Shown here piece after piece: positions 52,740 through 62,299 of a stretch of 64,000 nt of DNA; the first letter of the stretch is position 1; each line of letters opens with the position of its first letter. Source of the DNA: Mesorhabditis belari (lineage: Eukaryota; Nematoda; Chromadorea; Rhabditida; Rhabditidae); the NCBI GenBank assembly GCA_958450365.1, contig CAUEEP010000088.1, forward strand, positions 1-64,000, read 5' to 3'. A program made the position numbers and the translations under genes. The notes under the pieces are model-generated. The model saw nothing but the letters and a program-made list of their open reading frames with translations. It did no database searches and had not been told where the DNA came from.

Positions 52740-55545
52740 ATGGATACTCCGCCTCGTCATTCAAAATTTCAGAAGCTGAGGGTTGTGTTGATTCTATGCC
52801 TCGTCAATCTACTCAAATATGCTGATCAATCCACAGTGGCAGGTGCTTTTTTATACGTAAACATTCATAGAAAAAGCTTAAACGATTTTGGTTCTTTATT
52901 AAAATTTGATCTAAATGTGATATAAAAATGTACAACTTGGATTTCTTTCTTTCTATTTCTTTCTAGACTAACACAAAATACAATTGGTATAATTTCAGTT
53001 CTTTCATAAATTTCTTTCTTTTATCAAATCGACGATAGTGGGGTTGGATTACTTCAAACGGTTTTTATCCTCCCTTCCACGTTGTTCATTCCAATCTATG
53101 GATACTTGGAAGTTAGGTAAGTATAAAATGGATAGAGTTCTTCAGCGGAAAGTTTCTTTTAGATACACACGTAAATGGATTATGGTTGTCGGAATACTAG
53201 TATGGGTTCTGGCCGTGTTCGCATCAACATTTGTGGCTAAAGAGGTAAATTGAATTAACTTGCGATAGATGACAACGTTTATTTAGTACTTTTGGCTGTT
53301 TTTCCTTATGCGCAGTGTTGTCGGAATCGGTAAAGCCTCATCTGCGGTCGTTTCTCCTACGATAATTGGTGATATGTACATTGGAAAAGCGCGCTCATGG
53401 ATGTTGATGTTGTTCTATATGGTCAGGCCATTTGGAAGGTTTGATGCATTTGAATAAGGCAAGTAAAATATTGTGCGCTTCAGTGGAATTGGTTACGTCT
53501 TTGGATCACAAATGGCAAGGCGACTGGGAGGATGGCAAATGGCAATGAGGTTAATAGCGTTATTTGGTGCGTTTATATAATATCTATAATTGTTCCAATT
53601 CAATTTAATTTTTAAAGTTTGAGGCGTGGTTTCTGTCATTCTGATTGTATTATTTGTATTTGAACTAGAACGAGGACTTAATGAATCATGGGTAAATTAA
53701 AGATATTTCTATTGATCTTTTTACTTTTAGAACCCTACAGGCAAGGACGATAGAGGAAATGCACCTTTGAAGGTAAAAATCAAGACGTACTTTTGTGATC
53801 TGTGGGCCCTCATGAGAAAGTAAGGTTTAAAAACGCTTTGTCAAAAAGGTTGTAAATTTTAGTTGCACCTACCTTTTCTCGACAATTGCCTATACATGCA
53901 TTGTTTTTATGACTGGCACAGTTTCATGGTAAGATTCTAAATGGTTCAACCGTATTTCTTTTTATTTTAAGGTGGGTTCCTACAGCAATTTAACATGCCA
54001 AAGCTCACGAAATGAAGCTCAATTCCACAAGTCTTCTGGATGAAAATGATAAAGCGAAGTTAGTATACAACAATTTCAATCAAATAATCGATAACTTTAG
54101 TATTGCTATCTACTTTGGAATCGTCACAATTGCTGGTGAAATCGTTGGAGTAACCATGGATTCAACTTTGTCAACGGTATGACATCTTGCTTTCAATGTT
54201 CACATCTCAAATAATTTCTAGTTACTGCGTAGTGGAAAGCTATGCTTCAAATGCTGTCAAACAAAACGATCCGATCCAATCATTTGTGCGCTTGGAATGT
54301 TTATCGCAGCTCCATTTCTTTTTGGTGGATTAAAACTCATGAAAGTGTCTGTCGAGGCTAGCTACGTATGTTTATTTTCCGTTAATAAGTTAATAATTCG
54401 ATCAACGAAATACTTATTTCACAATGAAGCAGCGATAATCCCCATTCAGTTCGTCATAAATTAAAATTCTTTATTCTAATTTAGATCTTCCTGTTCGTTG
54501 CTATTACCAGACTTTGCTTCAATTCGGCCATCAAGGTTGATCTACAAATGACGACTATTGTTCCATGGAGGTTCGTTCATATGAATCTTAGATTACACTC
54601 AATACTTTAGGCGTAATCCAGCAAAGGCATGGCAAATTCTGATTTCACATTTGTTCGGTGATGCATTTGGACCATATCTCGTTGGATTGGTAATGCATAC
54701 AGTATCTGCTAAACTTTCTTGTGTTTGTTTAGCTTGCTGAGCTAAAAACATTGAGCGACTGACCAAGAGATTTATTTGATGCTTTATTATGTGCTTTGTT
54801 ATACGCCTCGACACTTTGTGCAATTTCGGTGAGTTGTTATAATAATGACAATCAAAACTGTTTCAATTTAGGCATTGTTTTTTCTAATTGCTGCGACTAC
54901 AGTATTAAGAGATCAAGCAAGATTCCTGGTTGAAATTGGTATGATTTTTTGATTTTACTGCTATTTGTTAATCACTTTAGGTATGTTTACAAAATAGGTG
55001 CCGTATTTTTTATCCATTTTGTGTTTACTTGATCAATTTAGCGTCAAAAACGGCGGCTCCGGTTACTGTGGAGGTTGTGAAAGCCAAAATTCAACCAGAT
55101 AACAACTCGCTCGGACACAGCAAGGGGAATAATACAGGACAATCACGTTGGGACACTGCAACTATCACAACGCAACAGCAGTCGCTTCAGCCAAGCCAAA
55201 ACAGAGGGAAACACACACGCCCCATTCAGCAACAACCCAAAGATTTAGTAACTACTAGAAGCCACTTTTTTGATAGTCCTAACAAATTTAGTCCGTGAAT
55301 TCTGTAAACCTGCCTCCACCTGAAGCCATTGACTGCAACAGTGTCACAAAGTGGGCTTCGGTCAACTTTTCTAAGAATGCTTTTAGTTTTTATTTGGAAA
55401 GTGGTCATAATCTCAAAGTCGATAGACCGTCATCCTACAAATGGCCGTGAGTTTTTTCTTTTCAAAAAACATTTATTTTGATTTAGTGCTTCGCTCGTCG
55501 AACATGAAGCAAATAGCAGCGTAAAGTTAGTTAATTTTGTTAGCT
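52740..55545 (+). pseudogene. Spinster-like major facilitator transporter, 12 or so exons, two in-frame stops
   Basis: Spliced gene with GT-AG introns of mostly 40-60 bases. Exon 1 gives LRVVLILCLVNLLKYADQST (Spinster proteins: CYINLLNYMDRYT). Exon 2 gives DDSGVGLLQTVFILPSTLFI then PIYGYLEVR (family GYLGDR; motif A aspartate lost). Exon 3 gives RKWIMVVGILVWVLAVFAST, and exon 4 SVVGIGKASSAVVSPTIIGD (family GIGEAS; E to K). Next come SGIGYVFGSQMARRLGGWQM, ALFGVVSVILIVLFVFELER, AIYFGIVTIAGEIVGVTMDS, CALGMFIAAPFLFGGLKL, and AWQILISHLFGDAFGPYLVG. In-frame TAA at 53991 (after WVPTAI) and TGA at 54760 (after LKTLSD) interrupt it. The hydrophilic tail at 55040-55545 could be spliced on (donors near 55256 and 55446). 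Spinster proteins are lysosomal or plasma-membrane lipid/sphingolipid transporters. The stops plus lost motifs indicate a pseudogene; sequence error or unusual splicing is less likely. Confidence 0.75.
55040..55545 (+). CDS. Gln-rich exons, tail of the Spinster-like gene or separate gene
   Basis: Exon a begins after TCAATTTAG at 55040 (SKTAAPVTVEVVKAKIQPDN, then Q-rich to PIQQQPKDL). A donor at 55256 and an acceptor 51 bases later keep the frame into NSVNLPPPEAIDCNSVTKWA. A second short intron (GTGAGT near 55447, acceptor TTTAG) leads to ASLVEHEANSSVKLVNFVS and a stop near 55545. Frame continuity across both introns supports real exons. The frame also joins the Spinster exon ending FLVEI if the small piece at 54980 is skipped. 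No homologue recognised. Confidence 0.4.
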
Positions 55546-55702
55546 GAATTATTTTTTATCGAGGGCTAAGACTATGGGGCAGACTGGGAATCGAGCATGG
55601 GACAAGAACTAAACTTTATGTATTTCGTGCGGAGCTCAAATAAATCTTTTGTCTGATTTTTCATATTATTTCACAGCAAAAGATCAAAGCGATCAAATAA
55701 CT

Positions 55703-55953
55703 TCTTCGTGAGGAGCAATCATTTCAATGATGATCTTTACATTGAATTCCGGGCGGCTCAAGTGAGGAGCGGGGATCTGAGATACGAGCAACTGACTTCT
55801 ATCTTCCTTCAGGCTCACATTCCGCTTGTTAAGAAGGAAGTATTTGAGGAGGAAGGCGAGATTCTTTACTATCATCGGCCTCCCCATGCTTTTCGTTATC
55901 AAATTGTTATCACAAACCAAAGTTTGTGTACTCTAGAGAAATTGTTTTTGTGA
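55703..55953 (+). pseudogene. F-box family fragment M (last quarter)
   Basis: Begins inside the gene at FFVRSNHFNDDLYIEF and stays in frame through RSGDLRYEQLTSIFLQAHIP, HRPPHAFRYQI and the stop at 55951-55953 (end LEKLFL). Sequence 5' of it belongs to the Spinster-like locus, so a breakpoint lies at about 55702. The family 3' flank follows to about 56105. Confidence 0.85.
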
Positions 55954-56560
55954 TAGTCAAGTTGTGCAATTTCATGATATATCTCCCATTTTCTCAGGTT
56001 TCTCATTTCAGCCTTTTCTGATTACTACTTGACAACTAGATCCTTAAGGTTTATTCACTGAAAAAAATGTGATTTTTCTGACCAATATCTGACGGATAAA
56101 TAAATGACGCTTCATTTCCATACTCCCAAACAATTTTTTTCACAAATGCTGACTAGATTCTTGAAATCACAATGCTTTTTTTAAATCTCTAATGCAAAAA
56201 AAGTTATGGATCGAAACCTCGAAAAACCCGATTTTTCATTGCAAACCGGGTTCTCAGCTCTAGAAAACGGTAAGGACGAGCCACAACCGATTTTCACTTT
56301 TTGAATCGGGATATTGAAATAAAACACCTTTTCTATACTTCTATCGAGGATAGTAGAACTTTTAAACGATCCTCAGGGAGCCTCAGTGAGTCCCTCCGAA
56401 ACGATGTGGTAAATCGGGTCAAGCTTCTTGGCCAAGTTAACGTTGTGGTTGATTGGAGGTGGCCGTAGAGGAGAAAGAGGTAACGGATGAAGCGGATCTT
56501 GTTGGAACGGTGGCTATCCATTTCAGATGTAGATAATACTTCTCGGGGTTCTTCGGATCG
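55954..56560. repeat. F-box 3' flank and interspersed repeat
   Basis: 55954-56230 is the family 3' flank (short form like that of copies E and N). 56230-56345 repeats 17220-17340 inverted. 56345-56560 is unassigned. Confidence 0.45.
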
Positions 56561-56967
56561 GTAGATAAGGGCACGTCAATTCTCGAAGTGAACACAGAAA
56601 AGTCCTTCAAAAGCTTTGTCCTTCAAAAAAGAACAATAACGCAAATAGGTAGTTTCACGGTGAAAGGAATCGTGCGGAAACGGCAAAGAAAAAGAAAAAA
56701 GATTGACCAAAGTGAGGTCGGAAGGCATAGACGTGGAAGAATCCTCGATTTTTTTCGTTTTTCCTTTCTTTCATTCTGTTTTGCAATATTGCTTTCGTAG
56801 CAAAAATTCTGAAACCCACGGAAAATGAAGGTATTCGGTGCACTAGAAAGGGGTGCGTTTACAAGTTGGGGCAAGAAGTACAAGTTCTACAAGTTCTGTA
56901 ACACTAGAAAAATTCGGCCGTGAACTGAGGAAAAAAAGCTCGACATCACGCGCTTCACAGATCGTCT
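56561..56967. repeat. interspersed repeat R3
   Basis: Starts GTCAATTCTCGAAGTGAACA and includes CATAGACGTGGAAGAATCCT and TTCTGTTTTGCAATATTGCT. Other copies are at 61850-62075 (plus), 37850-38026 and about 16980-17170 (minus), and 63965 to the window end. No conserved frame recognised. Confidence 0.5.
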
Positions 56968-57780
56968 GTGAAGACGTCTCGGTTCTCAATAAACTCAATA
57001 AACTCTTGCGTCGACCATCGAATTCGTGCGTTGTTGACGCAGGCGCCATTAGTTGTCGCCTCTAGTTGTCAAGTTGTCAAGTCCATTTTGGGTCCAATGA
57101 ACCGTACGTTCTTTCCTTTGCCGGCGTCCACACAGCTGGCAATGTTGCAACAGTATCTTCAACTGTGAACCAATACGAATTCTGGGTCTTCGTGGACGTG
57201 ATTTTCTTCTTCTTGATGCTTTCTTTTTTTCTGCATGCAAAGAATGGCCGCGTGGAGGCACTGAGTTATTCAACGAGGAAGTGATGGACATCTAAATGAA
57301 ATAGATGAAAAGCCGGAAATAGAAACATGGTGAAATAAATAAATCAATAAATCAGTCTAAAAATCAATAAAGCTTTGATCAACCAATGTCCATCACTTCG
57401 TCGTTGAACAACTCAGTGCCTCCACGCCGTCATTCTTTGCATGGAGAAGAAAAAGAAATCATCAGGAAGGAGAAGATCCCGTCCACGAAGGCCCAGAATT
57501 CGTATTGGTTTAATTCAAGCAGTTGAAGATACTCCTGCAACATGCCCGGCTGTGTGGACGCAGTCAAAGGAAAGAACGTACGGTCCATTGGACCCAAAAT
57601 GAAACGATTTTGGCGGCAATAACTTGATGCGCCTGCTTGAATAACGCATGAATTCGATGGTCGACGCAAGAGTTTATCGAAACGACCGAGATGAGAACGG
57701 GTAACATCGCTTTGACGGCTGCAGTTCACTTTGGAACCTAGAGGTAAACTTTGGAAATAAAATTTTTGGCCTACTATTTT
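56968..57780. repeat. inverted repeat pair with a shared unrecognised frame
   Basis: The arms are 56968-57300 (plus) and 57370-57735 (minus). Both encode the same peptide in pieces: KLLRRPSNSCV, FILGPM.RTFFPL.ASTQ, MLQ.YLQL and NQYEFW.FVD.IF.FLM.SF, ending in an ALS.ST.K stretch. A third, partial copy is at 12190-12390. Conservation of the frame across copies suggests that a real protein once existed; I do not recognise it. Confidence 0.5.
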
Positions 57781-58185
57781 TTGTTTTAGGAAAATTAAGT
57801 GAAGCTAGAGTTTATGCGTCATCGCTATGTCAGATTCAAATGCACAAATGCCTCATCATTTGGCTCGAAAAGCCAAAATTTGCAATTTCACGCAGTCATC
57901 AGCCATTAGCAGTCAATTCTGAGAAAATCGAGCCGAACTGACTTTTTTTGCAACACCCTGTATATAGGGCATCCTATGCAGTGTAAGCTAGATCTTTCTA
58001 GTCTACCTAGACACAGGAAAATTCCAACCCGAATGTTCTCTTTGATAGGTGCCAAGGATATCCAAGAGAGCCAAAGATTTAAAAAGCAGTAAAAGCTTTG
58101 GGTAATCAGTGGAAACATGTAAAACTACCTCAATATCAGCGTTTGCGCGTTCTACACTCCTTTTTAACTACGAATGTCGAGGTGT
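57781..58185. repeat. interspersed repeats, no gene
   Basis: 57781-57870 matches 12830-12930. 57890-58010 matches 61430-61530 inverted (CTGACTTTTTTTGCAACACC region and the AGCTAGATCTTTCTAGTCTA region). The rest resembles the R2 end. Confidence 0.4.
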
Positions 58186-58460
58186 TCCGTGAATTAATTG
58201 ACAATTTGTTCAACTCTCAACCAGACTTCAATCGTTTTGTTTGCAAATTCTCTCCCATTATCTAAAAAATCATTTGAAATCTCTTATTTAAAAGTTTCTG
58301 TTTCAAAAATACCTGTTTGCAAAAGTTTTCACCCGCCAAGAATTCCGGATATTTCTTTTAGCTTAACGCAAACTTCTTGAGCAGTTTTGGCTTTCAAAGG
58401 CCGCAATAACCCTTGTCTTTTGTCTTTTGTCATTTTATCCTAGATTTTTTACAAAAAAAC
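58186..58460 (-). pseudogene. retroviral-type integrase fragment
   Basis: Minus strand: LLRPLKAKTAQEVCVKLKEI, a shifted stretch, then LDNGREFANKTIEVWLRVEQ before a stop. The motif K.A.EV...L..I ... DNG.EF marks the second-aspartate region of integrase cores in LTR retrotransposons and Ginger-type DNA transposons. At least one frameshift and no flanking partner domains, so an old fragment. Confidence 0.55.
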
Positions 58461-59009
58461 AATTTGGTTTTTGATAAAAAAGCCTGACAAACCATAATCA
58501 ACTTAAAGGCACCATTGGGCACTGCTTGCAAATCAAGGAGATCAAGATGACATCTTTCGTTTGGTATTTGGTAAGAATTCTCCCAACAACTACAAATTTC
58601 AACAAAATTTCTTTAGACCACAATTTTTTCCAAACAATAGCACCATCATTATCATAGCCTGCCTCCAACGTTGCTTCAAATTGTGGACAAACTAACAATG
58701 ATTCGGAGACCGAAGAACTAACAATGATTCGGCTTATATGGGAATTCGATCGCCCATTTGAAGAGTACTTTTTCGCCACCGAATCCTCAAGTATTATTTG
58801 TTAATCCAAGAATTTCTTGATTCTTAAATTGATTTATTGATTTATTCTTTTCACAATGTTTCTATTTTCCGCTTTTCATCTGTGTCTTTTAGATCTCCAT
58901 CACTTCCTCGTTGAATAACTCCGTGCTTCCACGGCGTCATTCTTTGCATGCAAGTTGATGAAAAAGAAATTGCAGTTTTTAACAAATATTAAATTTAATC
59001 AAAATCTCT
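58461..59009. repeat. interspersed repeats shared with 11.9-12.2 kb
   Basis: 58590-58790 matches 11890-12060 and 59520-59670 (TTTATTCC/CAAA.AATAGCACCATC region). 58800-58950 matches 12060-12210. No gene recognised. Confidence 0.45.
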
Positions 59010-59345
59010 TTAATCAACCTGGCTGCAACGTTCATTTTGTCGTAGCTACGAGTGAGAACAGCGACTTCCTTCGCTCCAATCGATTCGATACACTTGCTCA
59101 TTGCGCATCCAACCACACTGCTGTCTCATCCCAAGCAAAGACGAGCTTGAAATTTCTATCGTCGATCGTTTTGTTCGTCAACTGGATGTGGTTGACGATG
59201 GCCTTCTCGAATTAGCTTGCCGTCTTTTGACATGTAGTTGTTGGAGCCTGGAGAATTGGTGCTACTTCAAGAACGCTTCCATCCATCCGTGGCTTCTCTT
59301 GAAAGGAATCGATTCATCAGCAAATCGATTTCCTGCCCATTCCAA
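59010..59345 (-). pseudogene. pogo/Tc5-like transposase remnant, copy 2
   Basis: Same order and breaks as 20981-21420: ESIPFKRSHGWMEAFLK (followed here by a stop before HQF), then the DETAVWLDA-type segment near 59130 and the GAKEVAVLTRSYDKMNV-type segment near 59060. It is shorter than copy 1 at its 3' end (cut at about 59020). Confidence 0.65.
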
Positions 59346-59928
59346 ATGATTCGACGGATTGCTCGTTTCTTTTCGGCTCGGATCCATAGAGCCAAACGGA
59401 CATCAATCCCCTCGGAATTCAAGTGACCCCGGCTCCATCAAGTCTCTTACGTTTCCCCTGAATCTTTTCAAGCCCGGAATCTTCTATATCGAATCAATGG
59501 TGATGTTTTGCGTTTTCTAAAAAACTTTAAATTTAACGAAAATTCCTTTAGATTACAATTTATTCTAAACAATAGCACCATCATGATCATAACATCCCTC
59601 CAACGTTGCTTCAGATTGTGGACAAAATAATCGAAGAACTATCAATGATTTGGCTTAAATGGGAATTCGATGGGAATCAAACCAACGGTGTAAGATCTTA
59701 CTGTAGTGTAGGTCCACACTTTTCCAGGAAGGTTTCATGTGTTATACCAGTAGTGTAACACTTCATTGTATTGTACAGTATTTATTGGTCACATATCCGC
59801 CCTAAAAATCACACTTTTATTCAGTCAATAAACTTTAAGGACCTAGCTGTGAAGTAGTAATCAGAAAAGGCCGAAATGAGAAACTTGAGAAAATCAGACA
59901 GATATCATGAAATTACACAACCTGACGA
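59346..59928. repeat. unassigned sequence, then 3' flank of copy N
   Basis: 59346-59510 is unassigned. 59520-59670 is the repeat of 58590. 59690-59928 is the family 3' flank on the minus strand, AATAAA at 59781-59786 (minus). Confidence 0.45.
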
Positions 59929-60945
59929 TCAAGAAAATAATTTCTTTAGAGTACAGTAACCTTTGCACATGTCAATTCGATAGTAGAAACCGTGGGGAGG
60001 CCGATGAAAGACGAGTCTTTCGCGATCTCCCCTCCTCCCGAATGCTTCCCTCTTAACAAGCAGCATGCGAGCTTGAAGGAAGATTGAAGTGAGTTGCTCG
60101 TACCTCAGATCCCCGCTCCTCACGTGATCCCCATCGAGATAAATGCGAAGATAAGCAATGAAACGATTGCTCCACACGAAGAATTTCACACAATCCACGA
60201 AACTCTCCCAATTATCGTGCAATAGTGTGAGCTGCACATTTTCTTTCATTAACGAAATATGTTCTTTGATAAGGGCAAAAGGAAGAAATTCCCAACGGAG
60301 AAACTCACAGAGCGCCCAGCGATTTTCCATAAATCGCAGAGTTTCGCGATTGAAGTCACCAGAAACGGCACGATTATTACGTGGAAAAATGATTGTCACT
60401 TTTTTGCACATTTGGATCGCATTATACATTGAGAGAAGCGAGCGAGTGACGCTTGAATCTCTATTGAATTCGAAGAGTACGTGGTCCAAAGGCTTTCCCT
60501 TATTGAGCGGCAAAAACTTCTGGACATCAAATTTTGGGAAATTAAATCCTTTTTCAATACAGCGTATTTCCAAATTCGCGAAATGTGCGAGCTTTCGAAA
60601 AAGTCGCCCGTGAAGGGGATTCACTCGCACGGTCATACCTCTTCCGGACAAGAACTTGTAGCTCACGAAAGAAAGCCCGAAGTTATCTTCTTGTGAGATG
60701 CTGTGATATAAAATATGAATGCCAATCGCACTTGCCACAATTCGTCCGCTGTCCTCATCTACTTTCGCGTCAAAGAGTAGCACTGCAAGACGTTCGAAAT
60801 TTGACGAGATTGGCCCGCAAAATAGGACGAATGAGCGCAGATCGTGATTCACTTTCAGCAATTTAAGTGCCTCAAACGCCTTCAATTTATGCAGAATCCG
60901 TGTTTTGAGAAGAGACGGCAAAGCAGGGAAGCTTTGGAAAGTCAT
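59929..60945 (-). CDS. F-box family protein, copy N (338 aa)
   Basis: Intact single-exon gene, ATG at 60945. The protein is nearly identical to copy E, including the variable block SISQEDNFGLSFVSYKFLSG. Visible differences include ALKLLKVNHDLRS against ALQLLKVNHDLRL, CEFLRWEFLPFALIKEHI against CECLYLHYLPFDLYKEHL, and FFVWSNRFIAY against FFVRSNRFHAY. Its 5' flank is not that of E but that of copy B (see findings). F-box function inferred from residues 5-45. Confidence 0.85.
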   Translation of the reverse strand: MTFQSFPALPSLLKTRILHKLKAFEALKLLKVNHDLRSFVLFCGPISSNFERLAVLLFDAKVDEDSGRIVASAIGIHILYHSISQEDNFGLSFVSYKFLSGRGMTVRVNPLHGRLFRKLAHFANLEIRCIEKGFNFPKFDVQKFLPLNKGKPLDHVLFEFNRDSSVTRSLLSMYNAIQMCKKVTIIFPRNNRAVSGDFNRETLRFMENRWALCEFLRWEFLPFALIKEHISLMKENVQLTLLHDNWESFVDCVKFFVWSNRFIAYLRIYLDGDHVRSGDLRYEQLTSIFLQARMLLVKREAFGRRGDRERLVFHRPPHGFYYRIDMCKGYCTLKKLFS

Positions 60946-61115
60946 CAATTTTTTTTATTAGGCAAAATGTTATGTATTTGAATTCTTTGGAGGGCTGAAG
61001 GCGAGAAAAATGCCCGAAGCAAAGCAGTGCGAACGTAATTGGAGTCATGTTTTGCCTTCGGTTGGAAAATTCCAGATCTGTCCTCAGAATCAACAAGAGT
61101 GTGAAAATTCACCAC
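60946..61115 (-). repeat. 5' flank of F-box copy N
   Basis: Carries the distinctive CCTCCAAAGAATTCAAATAC variant and the TTCTGAGGACAGATCTGGAA version found only upstream of copy B (7262-7420). Confidence 0.65.
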
Positions 61116-62084
61116 AGCCAAAATCAATATGGGGTTTCGAAAAAGAGAAGGAAACGCCGGAAAACGGAAAACGGATACTGTAGTTTAAATTTCCATAAAG
61201 ATATGCTAATTATTTCACATTTCAGCGACCATATACTCAGGCTCAGCTGAAATGGGGAAGCATTTTAGCTACCTTCTGGCTATGGAATTGGTTCGGGTTG
61301 GAATTTTACCGCCATTATTTCATACCGGAGCTAAGCCAGGTCAGGCAAGTTAGGAGCAGGCCCAAGTCACCTGGGCAAGTCAATTGGAACCACAGTGTCT
61401 GCGTAGACTAGAGGGGTCTAGCTTACACTGTATAGGGCGCCCCATATACATGGTGCTCCAAAAAAAGTCTGATCGGCTCGATTTTTTTAGAGAATTGACG
61501 GCTAATGGCCGATGGCCGATTTTTGCATACTCCCCGCCGGATACTCCACACGCCCCGAAAGAAATAAGTGACGCTTACTTTGAAATACCAGAAAAAACGT
61601 TCAATGATTTCCACATAAAACAGATTCCGAAAAAAAAGTACCACAATGCTCAGTGATCGGATATTGGATAAGATCATTATGCTACCAAATTTCTTTAATA
61701 AGAGTACTCCACATGATCGAATTGCGCAGAAATTAATAAAAGCAGCCGTGATCTTCACACTCCTATTGATTCTGAGAGCAGATGTGAAATTTTCAAACCG
61801 AAGGCAAAATGTTACTCCAATTACGTTGGCGCCGCTTTGCATGTGCCATGTACACGTCAATTCTCGAAGTGAACACAGAAAAGTTGCCTTCTCGTTCAAA
61901 AAGTACAATAAGGCCAGAGGTATGTGAAATTTCACGGTAGAAAGGAACCGGTGGAAATGGCAGAGAAGAGCGGAAAGGATTGAACAAATTGAGCGCGAGG
62001 GGCATAGACGTGGAAGGATTCTCGACTTCTTTGGTTTTTCCTTTCTTTCATTCTGTTTTGCAATATTGCTCTCGTAGCAATATG
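61116..62084. repeat. interspersed repeats, no gene
   Basis: 61230-61450 matches 21490-21670 inverted. 61520-61700 matches 35650-35790 and 28100-28170 (GCCGGATACTCCACA, GAAATAAGTGACGCTTACTT). 61755-61842 is an orphan F-box 5' flank piece. 61850-62075 is R3. Confidence 0.5.
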
Positions 62085-62299
62085 TTAACTCCCTTGTTTC
62101 ATTTTTTCAAATTTTGAAATTAACCAACGTGCCCGTGATTTGCCGACTCCTATTGATTCTGAGAGCAGATCTGGAACTTTCAAAGAAAAGGCAAAATAGG
62201 ACTCCAATTACGTTCGCGCCGCTTTGCTTCGGGCATTTTCCTCGCCCTCAGCCCTCCAATCATCCAAATACATAACTTTTTGTCCAACAAAGAATATTG
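62085..62299 (+). repeat. 5' flank of F-box copy O
   Basis: Family 5' flank of the same subtype as copies H and L (TTTGAAATTAACCAACGTGC, GATTTGCCGACTCCTATTGA). Confidence 0.6.
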
